Source: Nitrososphaerales archaeon (GTDB lineage: Archaea > Thermoproteota > Nitrososphaeria > Nitrososphaerales > UBA57). Taken from it: 13,176 nt of DNA. The stretch lies in NCBI GenBank assembly GCA_022449325.1, contig JAKUSK010000020.1, positions 1 to 13,176 of the forward strand, read 5' to 3'. This document shows, piece by piece, positions 1 through 5,732 of the stretch. Both the position numbers and the translations under genes were made by a program. Below the pieces are notes generated by a model that was not told the DNA's origin, did no database searches, and worked only from the letters and a program-made list of their open reading frames with translations. Position 1 is the stretch's first letter. Each line of letters opens with the position of its first letter.

Positions 1-372
1 AAATGACTTTTCTCGATCGTTATCTAATTTAGAACGTAAATTTTTCAAAAGAAAATTAATTTTTTTATATATATCAGGTTTTAGTTCAGATAATTTATGA
101 ATGCCAAGTGCTTTTTCATTATCTATAGCATGTAGTACGTCCAGTTCAATTCCAATATCGGCAAGTTTCACAAGATTCTTATCAACAAGGATATGTGCAA
201 CCCATCTAGGAACGTCAAACTTGGATTCAGATTCTTTGTATTCAATTTTAAATCCTCCAATTTCAGTTTCTTCAATATCATCTAAAGCGACAACTTTGAC
301 AAGAGATAATTCTGATTCAACTTGTAATTCATTCATCATACTAGATATTGAATTTTCCTTGCCAAATGACAT
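1..372 (-). CDS. GINS-family DNA replication protein, partial (3' end outside window)
   Basis: The minus strand is open from an ATG at 372-370 to the window edge, giving the first 124 residues of a protein whose C-terminus lies outside. The visible part has a charged N-terminus, then a short beta-rich stretch ending in VPRWVAHILVDKNLV (about residues 54-68), followed by helices with KLSELKPDIYKKINFLLKNL. The 'VPRW-A-x-L' motif followed by a helical domain resembles archaeal GINS subunits (Gins23/Gins51), which join MCM and GAN/Cdc45 in the replicative helicase. The divergent neighbour is the clamp-loader gene rfcS, which fits a replication role. A 99-residue open frame on the plus strand here is only its shadow. 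The family call rests on motif memory and context, and the subunit type is not settled. Confidence 0.58.
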   Translation of the reverse strand, partial: MSFGKENSISSMMNELQVESELSLVKVVALDDIEETEIGGFKIEYKESESKFDVPRWVAHILVDKNLVKLADIGIELDVLHAIDNEKALGIHKLSELKPDIYKKINFLLKNLRSKLDNDREKSF

Positions 373-402
373 ATTCTATATACCATTACAACGTACTTAG
401 GG

Positions 403-409
403 TTTTAAG
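403..409 (-). promoter_or_regulatory. Candidate TATA box for the GINS-like gene
   Basis: On the minus strand the sequence reads CTTAAAA, about 34 bp before the ATG at 372. An archaeal TATA box sits about 25 bp before the transcription start, so this would give a leader of only about 8 nt. The motif is AT-rich in an AT-rich intergenic region, so it is weak evidence. Confidence 0.3.
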
Positions 410-494
410 ACAACTCAGATTATACTTTAACTCAAATAGAGTAGACAAGGATAAGTAAGATTGAACATTATGAAAAATTAAGGCTATATTCAAA

Positions 495-1460
495 ATGAGT
501 GAATTAAGAGATTTAATGTGGGTCGAAAAGTATAGGCCTGAGAAGATTAATGAGTTCATTAATCAAGAATCAACAATAAAGAGACTAAAACCAATAATTA
601 AAAATTCCTCAGCAATGCCACACATGTTATTTACAGGACCTCCTGGAACAGGAAAGACAACATTAGGAATTATCATTGCAAAATCAATTTTAGGAGATAA
701 TTGGCAAGAATATTCAATATTATTAAATGCGTCAGACGAAAGAGGAATAAATACAATAAGAAATCGAGTAAAAACATTTGCAAGATATGCAGATAATCGA
801 GAAAAGATTCCTTTCAAAATGATAATACTTGATGAAGCAGATGAAATGACAAACGATGCACAGACAGCATTAAGAAGAATAATGGAAGAGACTTCAAAAT
901 CTTGTAGGTTTATATTAATTGGAAACTATATCTCCAACATAATTGAACCTATTCAAAGTAGATGTGCAATATTTAGTTTCACAAGAATTAATGAAAAAGA
1001 ATTAGTTAAACAATTAGAATTGATATGTAAAAATGAGAATATAAAATTCGAAGAACAAGGTCTTGAAGAAATTTCAGAGATTACCAATGGTGATCTCAGA
1101 TCTGCAATAAATTTACTACAATCATGTGCTTCGTTAGGGGATATTAATATGAAAAATATACAAAAAGCTTCAGGTCATTCATTTAAGAGTAAAATTGAAG
1201 AGATATTAGAATTATCTCTAGATAATGATTTTAATTCTGCAAGAATAAAGATGTCAGAATTAACAAACATCTATGGACTTTCTGAAAAAGACTTTCTTAA
1301 ATATATGAATGAAGCAATAAATAAGAACAAGTATAAAGAGATGAAAGAACTAATAGAAATATTAGCAAAATATGATTACAGAATAATTACAGGTTCAAAC
1401 CCAGATATTCAATTAACCGCATTATTAGCAGAAATATCTAATTTAAGAAAAACTGAATGA
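495..1460 (+). CDS. rfcS: Replication factor C small subunit (clamp loader ATPase)
   Basis: This 321-residue AAA+ ATPase is the usual length for archaeal RFC small subunits. It loads the PCNA sliding clamp at primer-template junctions, as several copies in complex with a large subunit that is not in this window. Motifs in order are the N-terminal RFC box W-V-E-K-Y-R-P (9-15), Walker A GPPGTGKT (48-55), Walker B IILDEAD (110-116), sensor 1 with N144, the RFC-specific SRC motif with its arginine finger (155-157), and a sensor 2 region GDLRSAIN. A C-terminal helical collar domain follows. The ATG at 495 places the RFC box at its expected distance from the N-terminus. The last four bases form ATGA with the next small gene, suggesting co-transcription and coupled translation. 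Nothing looks altered. Confidence 0.96.
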   Translation: MSELRDLMWVEKYRPEKINEFINQESTIKRLKPIIKNSSAMPHMLFTGPPGTGKTTLGIIIAKSILGDNWQEYSILLNASDERGINTIRNRVKTFARYADNREKIPFKMIILDEADEMTNDAQTALRRIMEETSKSCRFILIGNYISNIIEPIQSRCAIFSFTRINEKELVKQLELICKNENIKFEEQGLEEISEITNGDLRSAINLLQSCASLGDINMKNIQKASGHSFKSKIEEILELSLDNDFNSARIKMSELTNIYGLSEKDFLKYMNEAINKNKYKEMKELIEILAKYDYRIITGSNPDIQLTALLAEISNLRKTE

Positions 1461-1633
1461 AATTGATTGGAGAAAAGAGGCATTGTAGTAATTGTATGAC
1501 AAAAACACAACATACAATAATTAAACAAAAAGACATAATGATGAGAAAGGGCAAGTCCCTCTATAATTGTAATAAATGTAATACTACTTCATGGAAAAGG
1601 CACTTGAGGCCACTAGCGGAAGGCAGTTATTAA
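1457..1633 (+). CDS. Small zinc-ribbon protein of 58 residues, function unknown
   Basis: An ATG at 1457 overlaps the rfcS stop as ATGA, and the frame runs to TAA at 1631-1633, giving 58 residues. It has two Cys-x2-Cys knuckles, C10-x2-C13 and C38-x2-C41, separated by 24 residues, which is a typical zinc-ribbon layout. The surroundings are strongly basic (GEKRHC at the start; W46-K-R-H-L-R-P near the end), which would suit RNA or DNA binding. I do not recognise a named family. The geometry resembles small ribosomal or RNA-polymerase-associated zinc ribbons, but no specific match is claimed. The stop-start overlap with rfcS and the spaced cysteine pairs argue for a real gene. It lies 9 bp from the converging tRNA-Lys(CTT) gene. 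Confidence 0.72.
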   Translation: MKLIGEKRHCSNCMTKTQHTIIKQKDIMMRKGKSLYNCNKCNTTSWKRHLRPLAEGSY

Positions 1634-1673
1634 AAGAATAAACGGGTCTGGTGGGATTTGAACCCACGACTTA

Positions 1674-1695
1674 TTCTCCTATGTCAGAGACATAT
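1674..1695 (-). other. tRNA-Lys(CTT) intron 2, anticodon stem 42/43, about 22 nt
   Basis: The insertion follows CCAG on the 3' side of the anticodon stem. It contains a 6-bp hairpin, TATGTC/GACATA with loop TCT. Removing 22 nt restores a five-pair stem (closing G-U) and a 5-nt variable loop. Exact ends are inferred from geometry, within about 2 nt. Confidence 0.6.
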
Positions 1696-1715
1696 CTGGT
1701 TAAGAGCCAGCCGCT

Positions 1716-1728
1716 TTAGGCATGAATT
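1716..1728 (-). other. tRNA-Lys(CTT) intron 1, D-arm, about 13 nt
   Basis: The insertion AATTCATGCCTAA splits the D-arm between positions 22 and 23. Exon AGGCA pairs with intron TGCCT, giving a short bulge-helix-bulge-like fold. The boundaries could move by one base (1715-1727). Confidence 0.7.
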
Positions 1729-1811
1729 CTGCCTGGCTGAGCCACAGACCCAACATTATGCTTGCAATGTACTTTTTATTGAACATTTTCCTTCGATATA
1801 ATTAGATCAAA

Positions 1812-2834
1812 ATGTTAGTTTTTGCAGGATTAGGGTTAAATGAGAAGACCATAACAAACGAGATTATCGAGGAGATAAAGGATGCAGATAAGATATACTT
1901 TGAGAGATATACCAGCCCTCCAATGCCATATAATGAATATAAATTCAGTTTTCAATATGAACAAGTAGGAAGAGAATTTATCGAAAATGGTAACAAGATT
2001 TTAGAACAATCTAAAGATGGAAAGGTGATTCTATTAACATATGGAAATCCTATGATTGCAACTACGCATATGGATTTAAAAATGCGTGCGACTGAAGCAG
2101 GAATTATTACAAAAGTATTGCATAATACATCAATAATTACAGTTTTACCGGGAGAGACAGGACTTCATTCATACAAATTTGGAAGAATTACAACATTGAT
2201 GGCAGAAACACAAATTGCACCTTTATCAGTGTATGAAGTAATTTATAAGAATCTACTATCAGAACTACATTCGACAATATTAATGGAATACAATTTAGAT
2301 ACAATGAAATATTTAGCTCCAAAGGATGCAATTAAACAATTATTAGAGATAGAAAGAGAACAAAAAAAACAAGTAATAAATGAATCAACAATAATAATAA
2401 TCGCTTCTAGGATAGGAATGAATAAACAAGAAATATTTTGTGATATTGTAAGTAAGTTATTAGAAAGAAATTATGACAAACCTCCATATACAATAATCAT
2501 TCCAGGAAAACTACATTTTACAGAAATAGAATCATTACAGCAATTATTTAATATTAAAACTATAACAGATAATTCCGTAAATATAAAATCAAAATCAACA
2601 GATATGTTAGAGAAATATATACCAAAAGCAAAAATAACATTAGAAAAAATAAGAAAAATGACAGATAATGATGATAGATATAGAGATTTATTCAAAAATA
2701 TAGAAGCTTATATTGAAGATTCAGAAAGATTCAGAGATGAAGAAAAACTAGAATTAGCAATTTTAAGCATAGGATATGCAGAGGGATTAATAGATGCATT
2801 AATCTTCTTAGGTGAAGTAGAATTAGAGTGGTAA
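1812..2834 (+). CDS. dph5: Diphthine synthase fused to a C-terminal DUF357 domain
   Basis: Residues 1-255 match diphthine synthase, the SAM-dependent methyltransferase that methylates the modified histidine of elongation factor 2 during diphthamide synthesis. The N-terminus MLVFAGLGL, the GNPMIATTH segment (79-87 region) and the PGKLHFTE segment (about 231-238) are typical of this tetrapyrrole-methylase-like family. Archaeal Dph5 is usually about 260-285 residues, but this protein has 340. Residues about 265-338 form a separate helical domain with Y-I-P-K-A, YIEDSERF and YAEGLIDALIFLG, which I recognise as DUF357, a small archaeal domain of unknown role. The fusion is in one uninterrupted frame. 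The next gene starts 3 bp downstream, so the two are probably co-transcribed. The Dph5 call is firm and the DUF357 call is from memory of its motif. Confidence 0.9.
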   Translation: MLVFAGLGLNEKTITNEIIEEIKDADKIYFERYTSPPMPYNEYKFSFQYEQVGREFIENGNKILEQSKDGKVILLTYGNPMIATTHMDLKMRATEAGIITKVLHNTSIITVLPGETGLHSYKFGRITTLMAETQIAPLSVYEVIYKNLLSELHSTILMEYNLDTMKYLAPKDAIKQLLEIEREQKKQVINESTIIIIASRIGMNKQEIFCDIVSKLLERNYDKPPYTIIIPGKLHFTEIESLQQLFNIKTITDNSVNIKSKSTDMLEKYIPKAKITLEKIRKMTDNDDRYRDLFKNIEAYIEDSERFRDEEKLELAILSIGYAEGLIDALIFLGEVELEW

Positions 2835-2837
2835 TAA

Positions 2838-3458
2838 ATGAAAATAAAGAAAATTGAAAAGAAAATATTATGTAGAATTTTTCTAAATAATTTAGAGAAA
2901 AAAAGAACAGTAAAGAATATACAAAAATATTTAGATATAGAAAAAAAAGAATTAGATAGAATTATCAATAATTTAATATCAAAACAATTAGTTAAGAAAA
3001 TAAAAACAAGTTATATTTTAACAGAGAAAGGTAGAAAAAATATAAAAGTAGTATTTACAGGAGGTGTATACGATATAATACATCCGGGTCACATACATAC
3101 ATTAAAAAATTCAAAACAAGAAGGAGATTTGTTAATTGTTTCAATAGCTAGGGACAACAGAGTAATAAAAATTAAAGGAAGGAAGCCAATAAATAATGAA
3201 AAAATGAGAACAATTTTAGTTTCTGCAATAAGATATGTAGATTTTACTGTGTTAGGAAGTAAGGGAGATATTTTTGGAATTGTAAAGAAAATTAAACCAA
3301 ATGTAATAACAATAGGTTATGATCAAACTCATCAAATAAATGAATTAAAAAAACGTGTGAAAATAAATAATCTGAATATAAAGATCAAAAAATTGGATTC
3401 TCCAATACCGCATGTAAAAAGTTCAGATTTAAGAACTAAATATAAAAAGAGTAACTAG
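2838..3458 (+). CDS. ribL: Winged-helix domain fused to RibL-type FAD synthase-like nucleotidyltransferase
   Basis: The protein has 206 residues. Residues 1-68 look like a winged helix-turn-helix: YLDIEKKELDRIINNL as the helices, then LVKKIKTSYILTEKGRKNI as the wing. Residues 69-205 form a cytidylyltransferase-type domain. It has GGVYDIIHPGH with the nucleotide-binding H-x-G-H (82-85), GRKPINNEKMR (115-124), YVDFTVLGS and a C-terminal SSDLRTKY (about 195-202) in place of the usual ISSTxxR motif. Archaeal RibL makes FAD from FMN and ATP, and RibK on the opposite strand just beyond would supply FMN. The gene lies 3 bp after dph5 and ends one base before the ribK stop. Glycerol-3-phosphate cytidylyltransferase is a sister family and cannot be fully excluded, but the neighbouring ribK favours FAD synthase. 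Confidence 0.8.
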   Translation: MKIKKIEKKILCRIFLNNLEKKRTVKNIQKYLDIEKKELDRIINNLISKQLVKKIKTSYILTEKGRKNIKVVFTGGVYDIIHPGHIHTLKNSKQEGDLLIVSIARDNRVIKIKGRKPINNEKMRTILVSAIRYVDFTVLGSKGDIFGIVKKIKPNVITIGYDQTHQINELKKRVKINNLNIKIKKLDSPIPHVKSSDLRTKYKKSN

Positions 3459-3459
3459 T

Positions 3460-4122
3460 TTAGGTATCAACTTTAACTGATACTTCGTCCCCATCGTTCA
3501 ATTTCAATTTCTTACGTAAAAATAAAGGAGAAATTAATTCAATAACAAAACGGTCGTGATGTGTGCGTTCGATAACTATTATACTGCCTTGAATATTAGA
3601 ATTAATTGTACAGGGAAAGCATTTTACATTTCCATATGTTCGTTTTTTATCTGTGAAGCCTTCAATCAATATTCCATCATTTTTTGACAATTTATCAAAA
3701 AATTGTTTATGTAGAACATCAGATATTTTGAGATTAAGCGTGCCTGGATAAGGCTTAAAACCGAGTTTAGATATGAATTGTTTTTTATAACCAGGTAAGG
3801 AAATGTAATAAGCTCCTTCGCCAAGACCAGAAAATAAAGTACCTGTAATAATACTAGAGGTATTTTCGTCAAAAGCAGAGGTTATTTGTTGATTTACAGA
3901 TTTAAGATAGTCCAGACCGGAATCAGAAATTTTAATTACGTCATTTCCGTCGATTTTGTAACGAAAGATCAGATTATTTTTTTCGAGAAATAACAAATGT
4001 TGAGAGGCAGTTTGTTGAGTCTTATCAATAGATTTAGCTAAATCATACGTTGATAATTCAATAGGATTTTTTGCGCCGAGAAGAAGAAGTTGGATAAAAG
4101 TAGATAGGTATGATGATTTCAT
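3460..4122 (-). CDS. ribK: CTP-dependent riboflavin kinase with N-terminal winged helix
   Basis: The protein has 220 residues. Residues 1-80 form a winged helix-turn-helix (LSTYDLAKSIDKTQQTASQHL, then an F-R-Y-K-I-D-G wing). Residues about 90-220 form the archaeal RibK domain, a small beta-barrel kinase that phosphorylates riboflavin to FMN using CTP. Key segments are GLGEGAYYISLPGYKKQF (99-116), LGFKPYPGTLNLKI (120-133), RTHHDRFVIELISPLFLR (186-203) and the terminal GDEVSVKV. This length and the HTH-RibK layout are known in archaea. The attached DNA-binding domain suggests it may also regulate transcription, which is inference. It is convergent with the RibL-like gene and divergent from the Hjc-like gene, sharing a short promoter region with the latter. 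Confidence 0.93.
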   Translation of the reverse strand: MKSSYLSTFIQLLLLGAKNPIELSTYDLAKSIDKTQQTASQHLLFLEKNNLIFRYKIDGNDVIKISDSGLDYLKSVNQQITSAFDENTSSIITGTLFSGLGEGAYYISLPGYKKQFISKLGFKPYPGTLNLKISDVLHKQFFDKLSKNDGILIEGFTDKKRTYGNVKCFPCTINSNIQGSIIVIERTHHDRFVIELISPLFLRKKLKLNDGDEVSVKVDT

Positions 4123-4144
4123 TAATTATGTATTTTATGTAATG

Positions 4145-4153
4145 GTTTTTAAC
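4145..4153. promoter_or_regulatory. Shared TATA-like element of the ribK/hjc divergent promoter
   Basis: The 56-bp gap between ribK and the Hjc-like gene contains GTTTTTAAC, which reads GTTAAAAAC on the minus strand. Its centre is about 27 bp from the ribK ATG and about 30 bp from the hjc ATG. Both distances suit leaderless transcription. No second obvious TATA-like element is at the right distance for either gene. The assignment rests on spacing and AT content only. Confidence 0.45.
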
Positions 4154-4178
4154 ATATTCCACTTAATATAATCAAGTC

Positions 4179-4565
4179 ATGGCAAATTCATATGTATTAG
4201 GTAGAAGTAGAGAACACAATCTACTTAGTAAATTAAGAACGAATGGATGGTTTGCAATTAGGGGTTCAGGATCAAAAGCAGGAATGGTTTTAGTAGATGG
4301 AAAAAAATACTTTCCAATTGATATTATTTCGGTAAGAAAAGAGAAAAAGAAAACAATTGTATGGTTTATACAAGTATCTAAATATTTGAGTGATATAGAT
4401 GAAATAGAAAGGAAATACTTAGTCAAATGGGCTAAAAAAGTTGGAGCAGAACCAGTTCTTGCATGGACATTTGAAAAGAGAAGGAAATCGAATCCAAAAA
4501 GAGGAAAATGGGAATTTTATAATTTATTAAGTAAAGAATATATTGAATTAAGTAATAAAAATTAA
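4179..4565 (+). CDS. hjc: Hjc-like Holliday junction resolvase with altered active-site motif
   Basis: This 128-residue protein has the size and order of archaeal Hjc, which cuts four-way DNA junctions during recombination. The N-terminal GRSREHNLLSKLRTNGWFAIR (8-28) matches the Hjc helix carrying the first acidic residue (E12) and the following strand. Next come R-G-S-G-S (28-32) and the strand PIDIISV with D48. In typical Hjc the next strand carries E-x-K; here it reads F-I-Q65-V-S67-K68, so the catalytic Glu and Lys seem replaced unless the register differs. The C-terminus is basic (EKRRKSNPKRGKWEF). The protein may be an altered or inactive nuclease, or use other residues. It is convergent with the nitrilase gene, 11 bp away, and divergent from ribK. 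The family call is moderately sure. Confidence 0.65.
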   Translation: MANSYVLGRSREHNLLSKLRTNGWFAIRGSGSKAGMVLVDGKKYFPIDIISVRKEKKKTIVWFIQVSKYLSDIDEIERKYLVKWAKKVGAEPVLAWTFEKRRKSNPKRGKWEFYNLLSKEYIELSNKN

Positions 4566-4576
4566 AAATAATATAT

Positions 4577-5377
4577 TTATTTATAAAATTTAGTTCGACG
4601 ATCTTTAATAAGATGATTATTTTTATGTAATTTTTTATTACGTGAATGAGATAAATTAACAGAAACTGAATGAACAGAATTACAGTTTGATCTAGCACGG
4701 GATAAAATTTTCATATTAGGAGCAACAATTTGACTTTGGCCAGTATAATGAAATGTATCTTTACCACGTTTTTCAGTTCCTGTTCTATTTGCAGTAATAG
4801 CAAAAACACTATTTTCAAAACATCTAATAGGCATAGTTTGCTGGCAAAGACCTTTGAGAATAAGATTTGCAGGATGTGCAATTATATCAGCGCCTTTAAC
4901 TGCAAGTGTACGTGCAGATTCAGGCCATATCCAATCTGAACAAATCATTACACCTAATTTGAAATTATCAATATTGAAGACACGAAATCCAGTGTTGCCT
5001 TTAGAAAAAAAATGTTTTTCATTGTAAAACAAATGGGTTTTTCTATAAACGCCAATGAATTTACCTTTAGAGACAATCATTGCACTATTATAATAATTAT
5101 TCTTAGATTTTTCAACAAAACCTGCAACAATTGTAGAATTAATATCAGAAGAAATTTTAGAGAGTAATAAAGAAGTTTTTCCAGTTTTAAATGATTCAGA
5201 GAGATCATGAACTTCTCTTTTAGATTTAAAATTATAACCAGTATTCATCAATTCAGGAAGAACAACAATACCAGGTTTTACTTTAGATAATAATTTAGAA
5301 ACAATAATAAGATTTTTATCAACATTGCCAAATTCTGGATTAAATTGAATATAACTAAGCGTTACACGATTATTCAA
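4577..5377 (-). CDS. Carbon-nitrogen hydrolase (nitrilase superfamily)
   Basis: This 266-residue enzyme shows the complete nitrilase-superfamily catalytic triad: E42 in VVLPELMNTGY, K113 in YRKTHLFYNE and C146 in VMICSDWIWPE. The later ANRTG segment (196-200) and YTGQSQIVAP (211-220) also fit the family. Such enzymes hydrolyse C-N bonds in amides or nitriles, for example omega-amidase, N-carbamoylputrescine amidase or beta-ureidopropionase. The sequence alone does not fix the substrate. The last 20 residues or so are strongly basic (HSRNKKLHKNNHLIKDRR), a feature without an obvious enzymatic role. The gene stands alone, with its own putative promoter and convergent with the Hjc-like gene. No signal peptide is seen, so a cytoplasmic enzyme is expected. 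Confidence 0.88.
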   Translation of the reverse strand: MNNRVTLSYIQFNPEFGNVDKNLIIVSKLLSKVKPGIVVLPELMNTGYNFKSKREVHDLSESFKTGKTSLLLSKISSDINSTIVAGFVEKSKNNYYNSAMIVSKGKFIGVYRKTHLFYNEKHFFSKGNTGFRVFNIDNFKLGVMICSDWIWPESARTLAVKGADIIAHPANLILKGLCQQTMPIRCFENSVFAITANRTGTEKRGKDTFHYTGQSQIVAPNMKILSRARSNCNSVHSVSVNLSHSRNKKLHKNNHLIKDRRTKFYK

Positions 5378-5398
5378 ACTACGAATAATTGGATTTGA

Positions 5399-5408
5399 AT
5401 ATTTATAA
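5399..5408 (-). promoter_or_regulatory. Candidate TATA box for the nitrilase gene
   Basis: On the minus strand the sequence reads TTATAAATAT, centred about 27 bp before the ATG at 5377. This is the spacing expected for an archaeal TATA box driving a leaderless mRNA, and it is one of the better TATA matches in the window. Confidence 0.5.
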
Positions 5409-5474
5409 CTGTAATAAATTCGAAAGAGTTATAGTATGAGAATGTTTTGAAATATTTAGCCCCGGTGGTGTAGA

Positions 5475-5492
5475 GATTAAATATCGCACATC
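5475..5492 (+). other. tRNA-Asp(GTC) intron 1, D-loop, about 18 nt
   Basis: About 18 nt lie between AGA and TCGGCCTA of the D-loop. GAGAT before and ATCTC near the 3' side can pair, giving a stem over the insert. Boundaries are inferred from normal D-loop length and may move by 2-3 nt. Confidence 0.6.
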
Positions 5493-5537
5493 TCGGCCTA
5501 GCATTGGAGCCTGTCACGCTTTAGACGCGGGTTCAAA

Positions 5538-5559
5538 AGAAATAGAAAATTTCGGAATT
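5538..5559 (+). other. tRNA-Asp(GTC) intron 2, T-loop, about 22 nt
   Basis: The T-loop is split after TTCAAA and resumes with T before CCCGC. The insert contains a 5-bp hairpin GAAAT/ATTTC, and intron GAA can pair with exon TTC, giving bulges AAA and TTT on the two sides. The ends may move by 1-2 nt. Confidence 0.68.
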
Positions 5560-5637
5560 TCCCGCCCGGGGCGTTTATAAAATTTTAAAGTAGAATTAGA
5601 CCTACAAGTAAACACACTAATAGGTGAATATTAATTA

Positions 5638-5643
5638 TTTTTT
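5638..5643 (+). terminator. Possible oligo-T terminator between tRNA-Asp and tRNA-Lys(TTT)
   Basis: A run of six T lies 65 bp after the tRNA-Asp gene and just before tRNA-Lys(TTT). Archaeal RNA polymerase can stop at T-tracts, so this may end the tRNA-Asp transcript. T runs are common at this base composition, so support is weak. Confidence 0.25.
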
Positions 5644-5668
5644 GTGGGTCCTTAGCTCAGCCAGGTAG

Positions 5669-5681
5669 TATAAATTCCTAG
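5669..5681 (+). other. tRNA-Lys(TTT) intron 1, D-arm, about 13 nt
   Basis: TATAAATTCCTAG interrupts the D-arm between positions 22 and 23. Exon AGG pairs with intron CCT. Site and length equal those of the D-arm intron in tRNA-Lys(CTT). The boundary may move by one base. Confidence 0.7.
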
Positions 5682-5696
5682 AGCACCGGACTTTTA

Positions 5697-5710
5697 TCAT
5701 CAGGAAAGAA
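5697..5710 (+). other. tRNA-Lys(TTT) intron 2, canonical 37/38 site, 14 nt
   Basis: TCATCAGGAAAGAA interrupts the anticodon loop at 37/38. Exon CTTT pairs with intron AAAG as a 4-bp central helix, flanked by 3-nt bulges TAT and AAA. Cuts between the second and third bulge bases give exactly these ends, a textbook bulge-helix-bulge. Confidence 0.85.
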
Positions 5711-5732
5711 ATCCGGTGGCCAGGGGTCCGAA

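Larger units (their letters stand above)
1643..1751 (-). tRNA. tRNA-Lys(CTT) with two introns
   Basis: Read on the minus strand, the acceptor stem GGGTCTG (1751-1745) pairs with CAGACCC (1650-1644), discriminator G. The T-arm is GTGGG-TTCAAAT-CCCAC and the D-stem is GCTC/GAGC. The anticodon loop is CTCTTAA, with anticodon CTT at 1704-1702. The gene is 109 nt, but tRNA geometry leaves a 74-nt mature molecule, so about 35 nt are intron: 13 nt in the D-arm and 22 nt in the 3' side of the anticodon stem. With both removed, the D-stem closes as GCTC/GAGC and the anticodon stem as GCTGG/CCAGT. No CCA is encoded. Confidence 0.9.
5459..5573 (+). tRNA. tRNA-Asp(GTC) with two introns
   Basis: The acceptor stem GCCCCGG (5459-5465) pairs with CCGGGGC (5566-5572), discriminator G. 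The anticodon loop CTGTCAC carries anticodon GTC (5513-5515) on a stem GGAGC/GCTTT containing two G-U pairs. The D-stem is GTGT/GCAT, and the D-loop ends in the conserved GG as TCGGCCTA. The T-stem GCGGG/CCCGC flanks a 29-nt stretch instead of the normal 7-nt loop. The D-loop is similarly 29 nt instead of about 11. Removing about 18 and 22 nt leaves a normal 75-nt tRNA with T-loop TTCAAAT. The anticodon loop itself is uninterrupted. No CCA is encoded. Confidence 0.88.

Noticed and set aside
101..400. 99-residue open frame on the plus strand
   Set aside because: It is antisense to the GINS-like gene, has a low-complexity Ser/Ile-rich product and no recognisable motif; the minus-strand frame shows a conserved-looking protein.
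5468..5489. Alternative D-stem GTGT/GCAC for tRNA-Asp
   Set aside because: It pairs well, but the enclosed loop lacks the conserved GG and leaves the downstream TCGGCCTA unexplained; the GCAT partner with an intron restores a normal D-loop.
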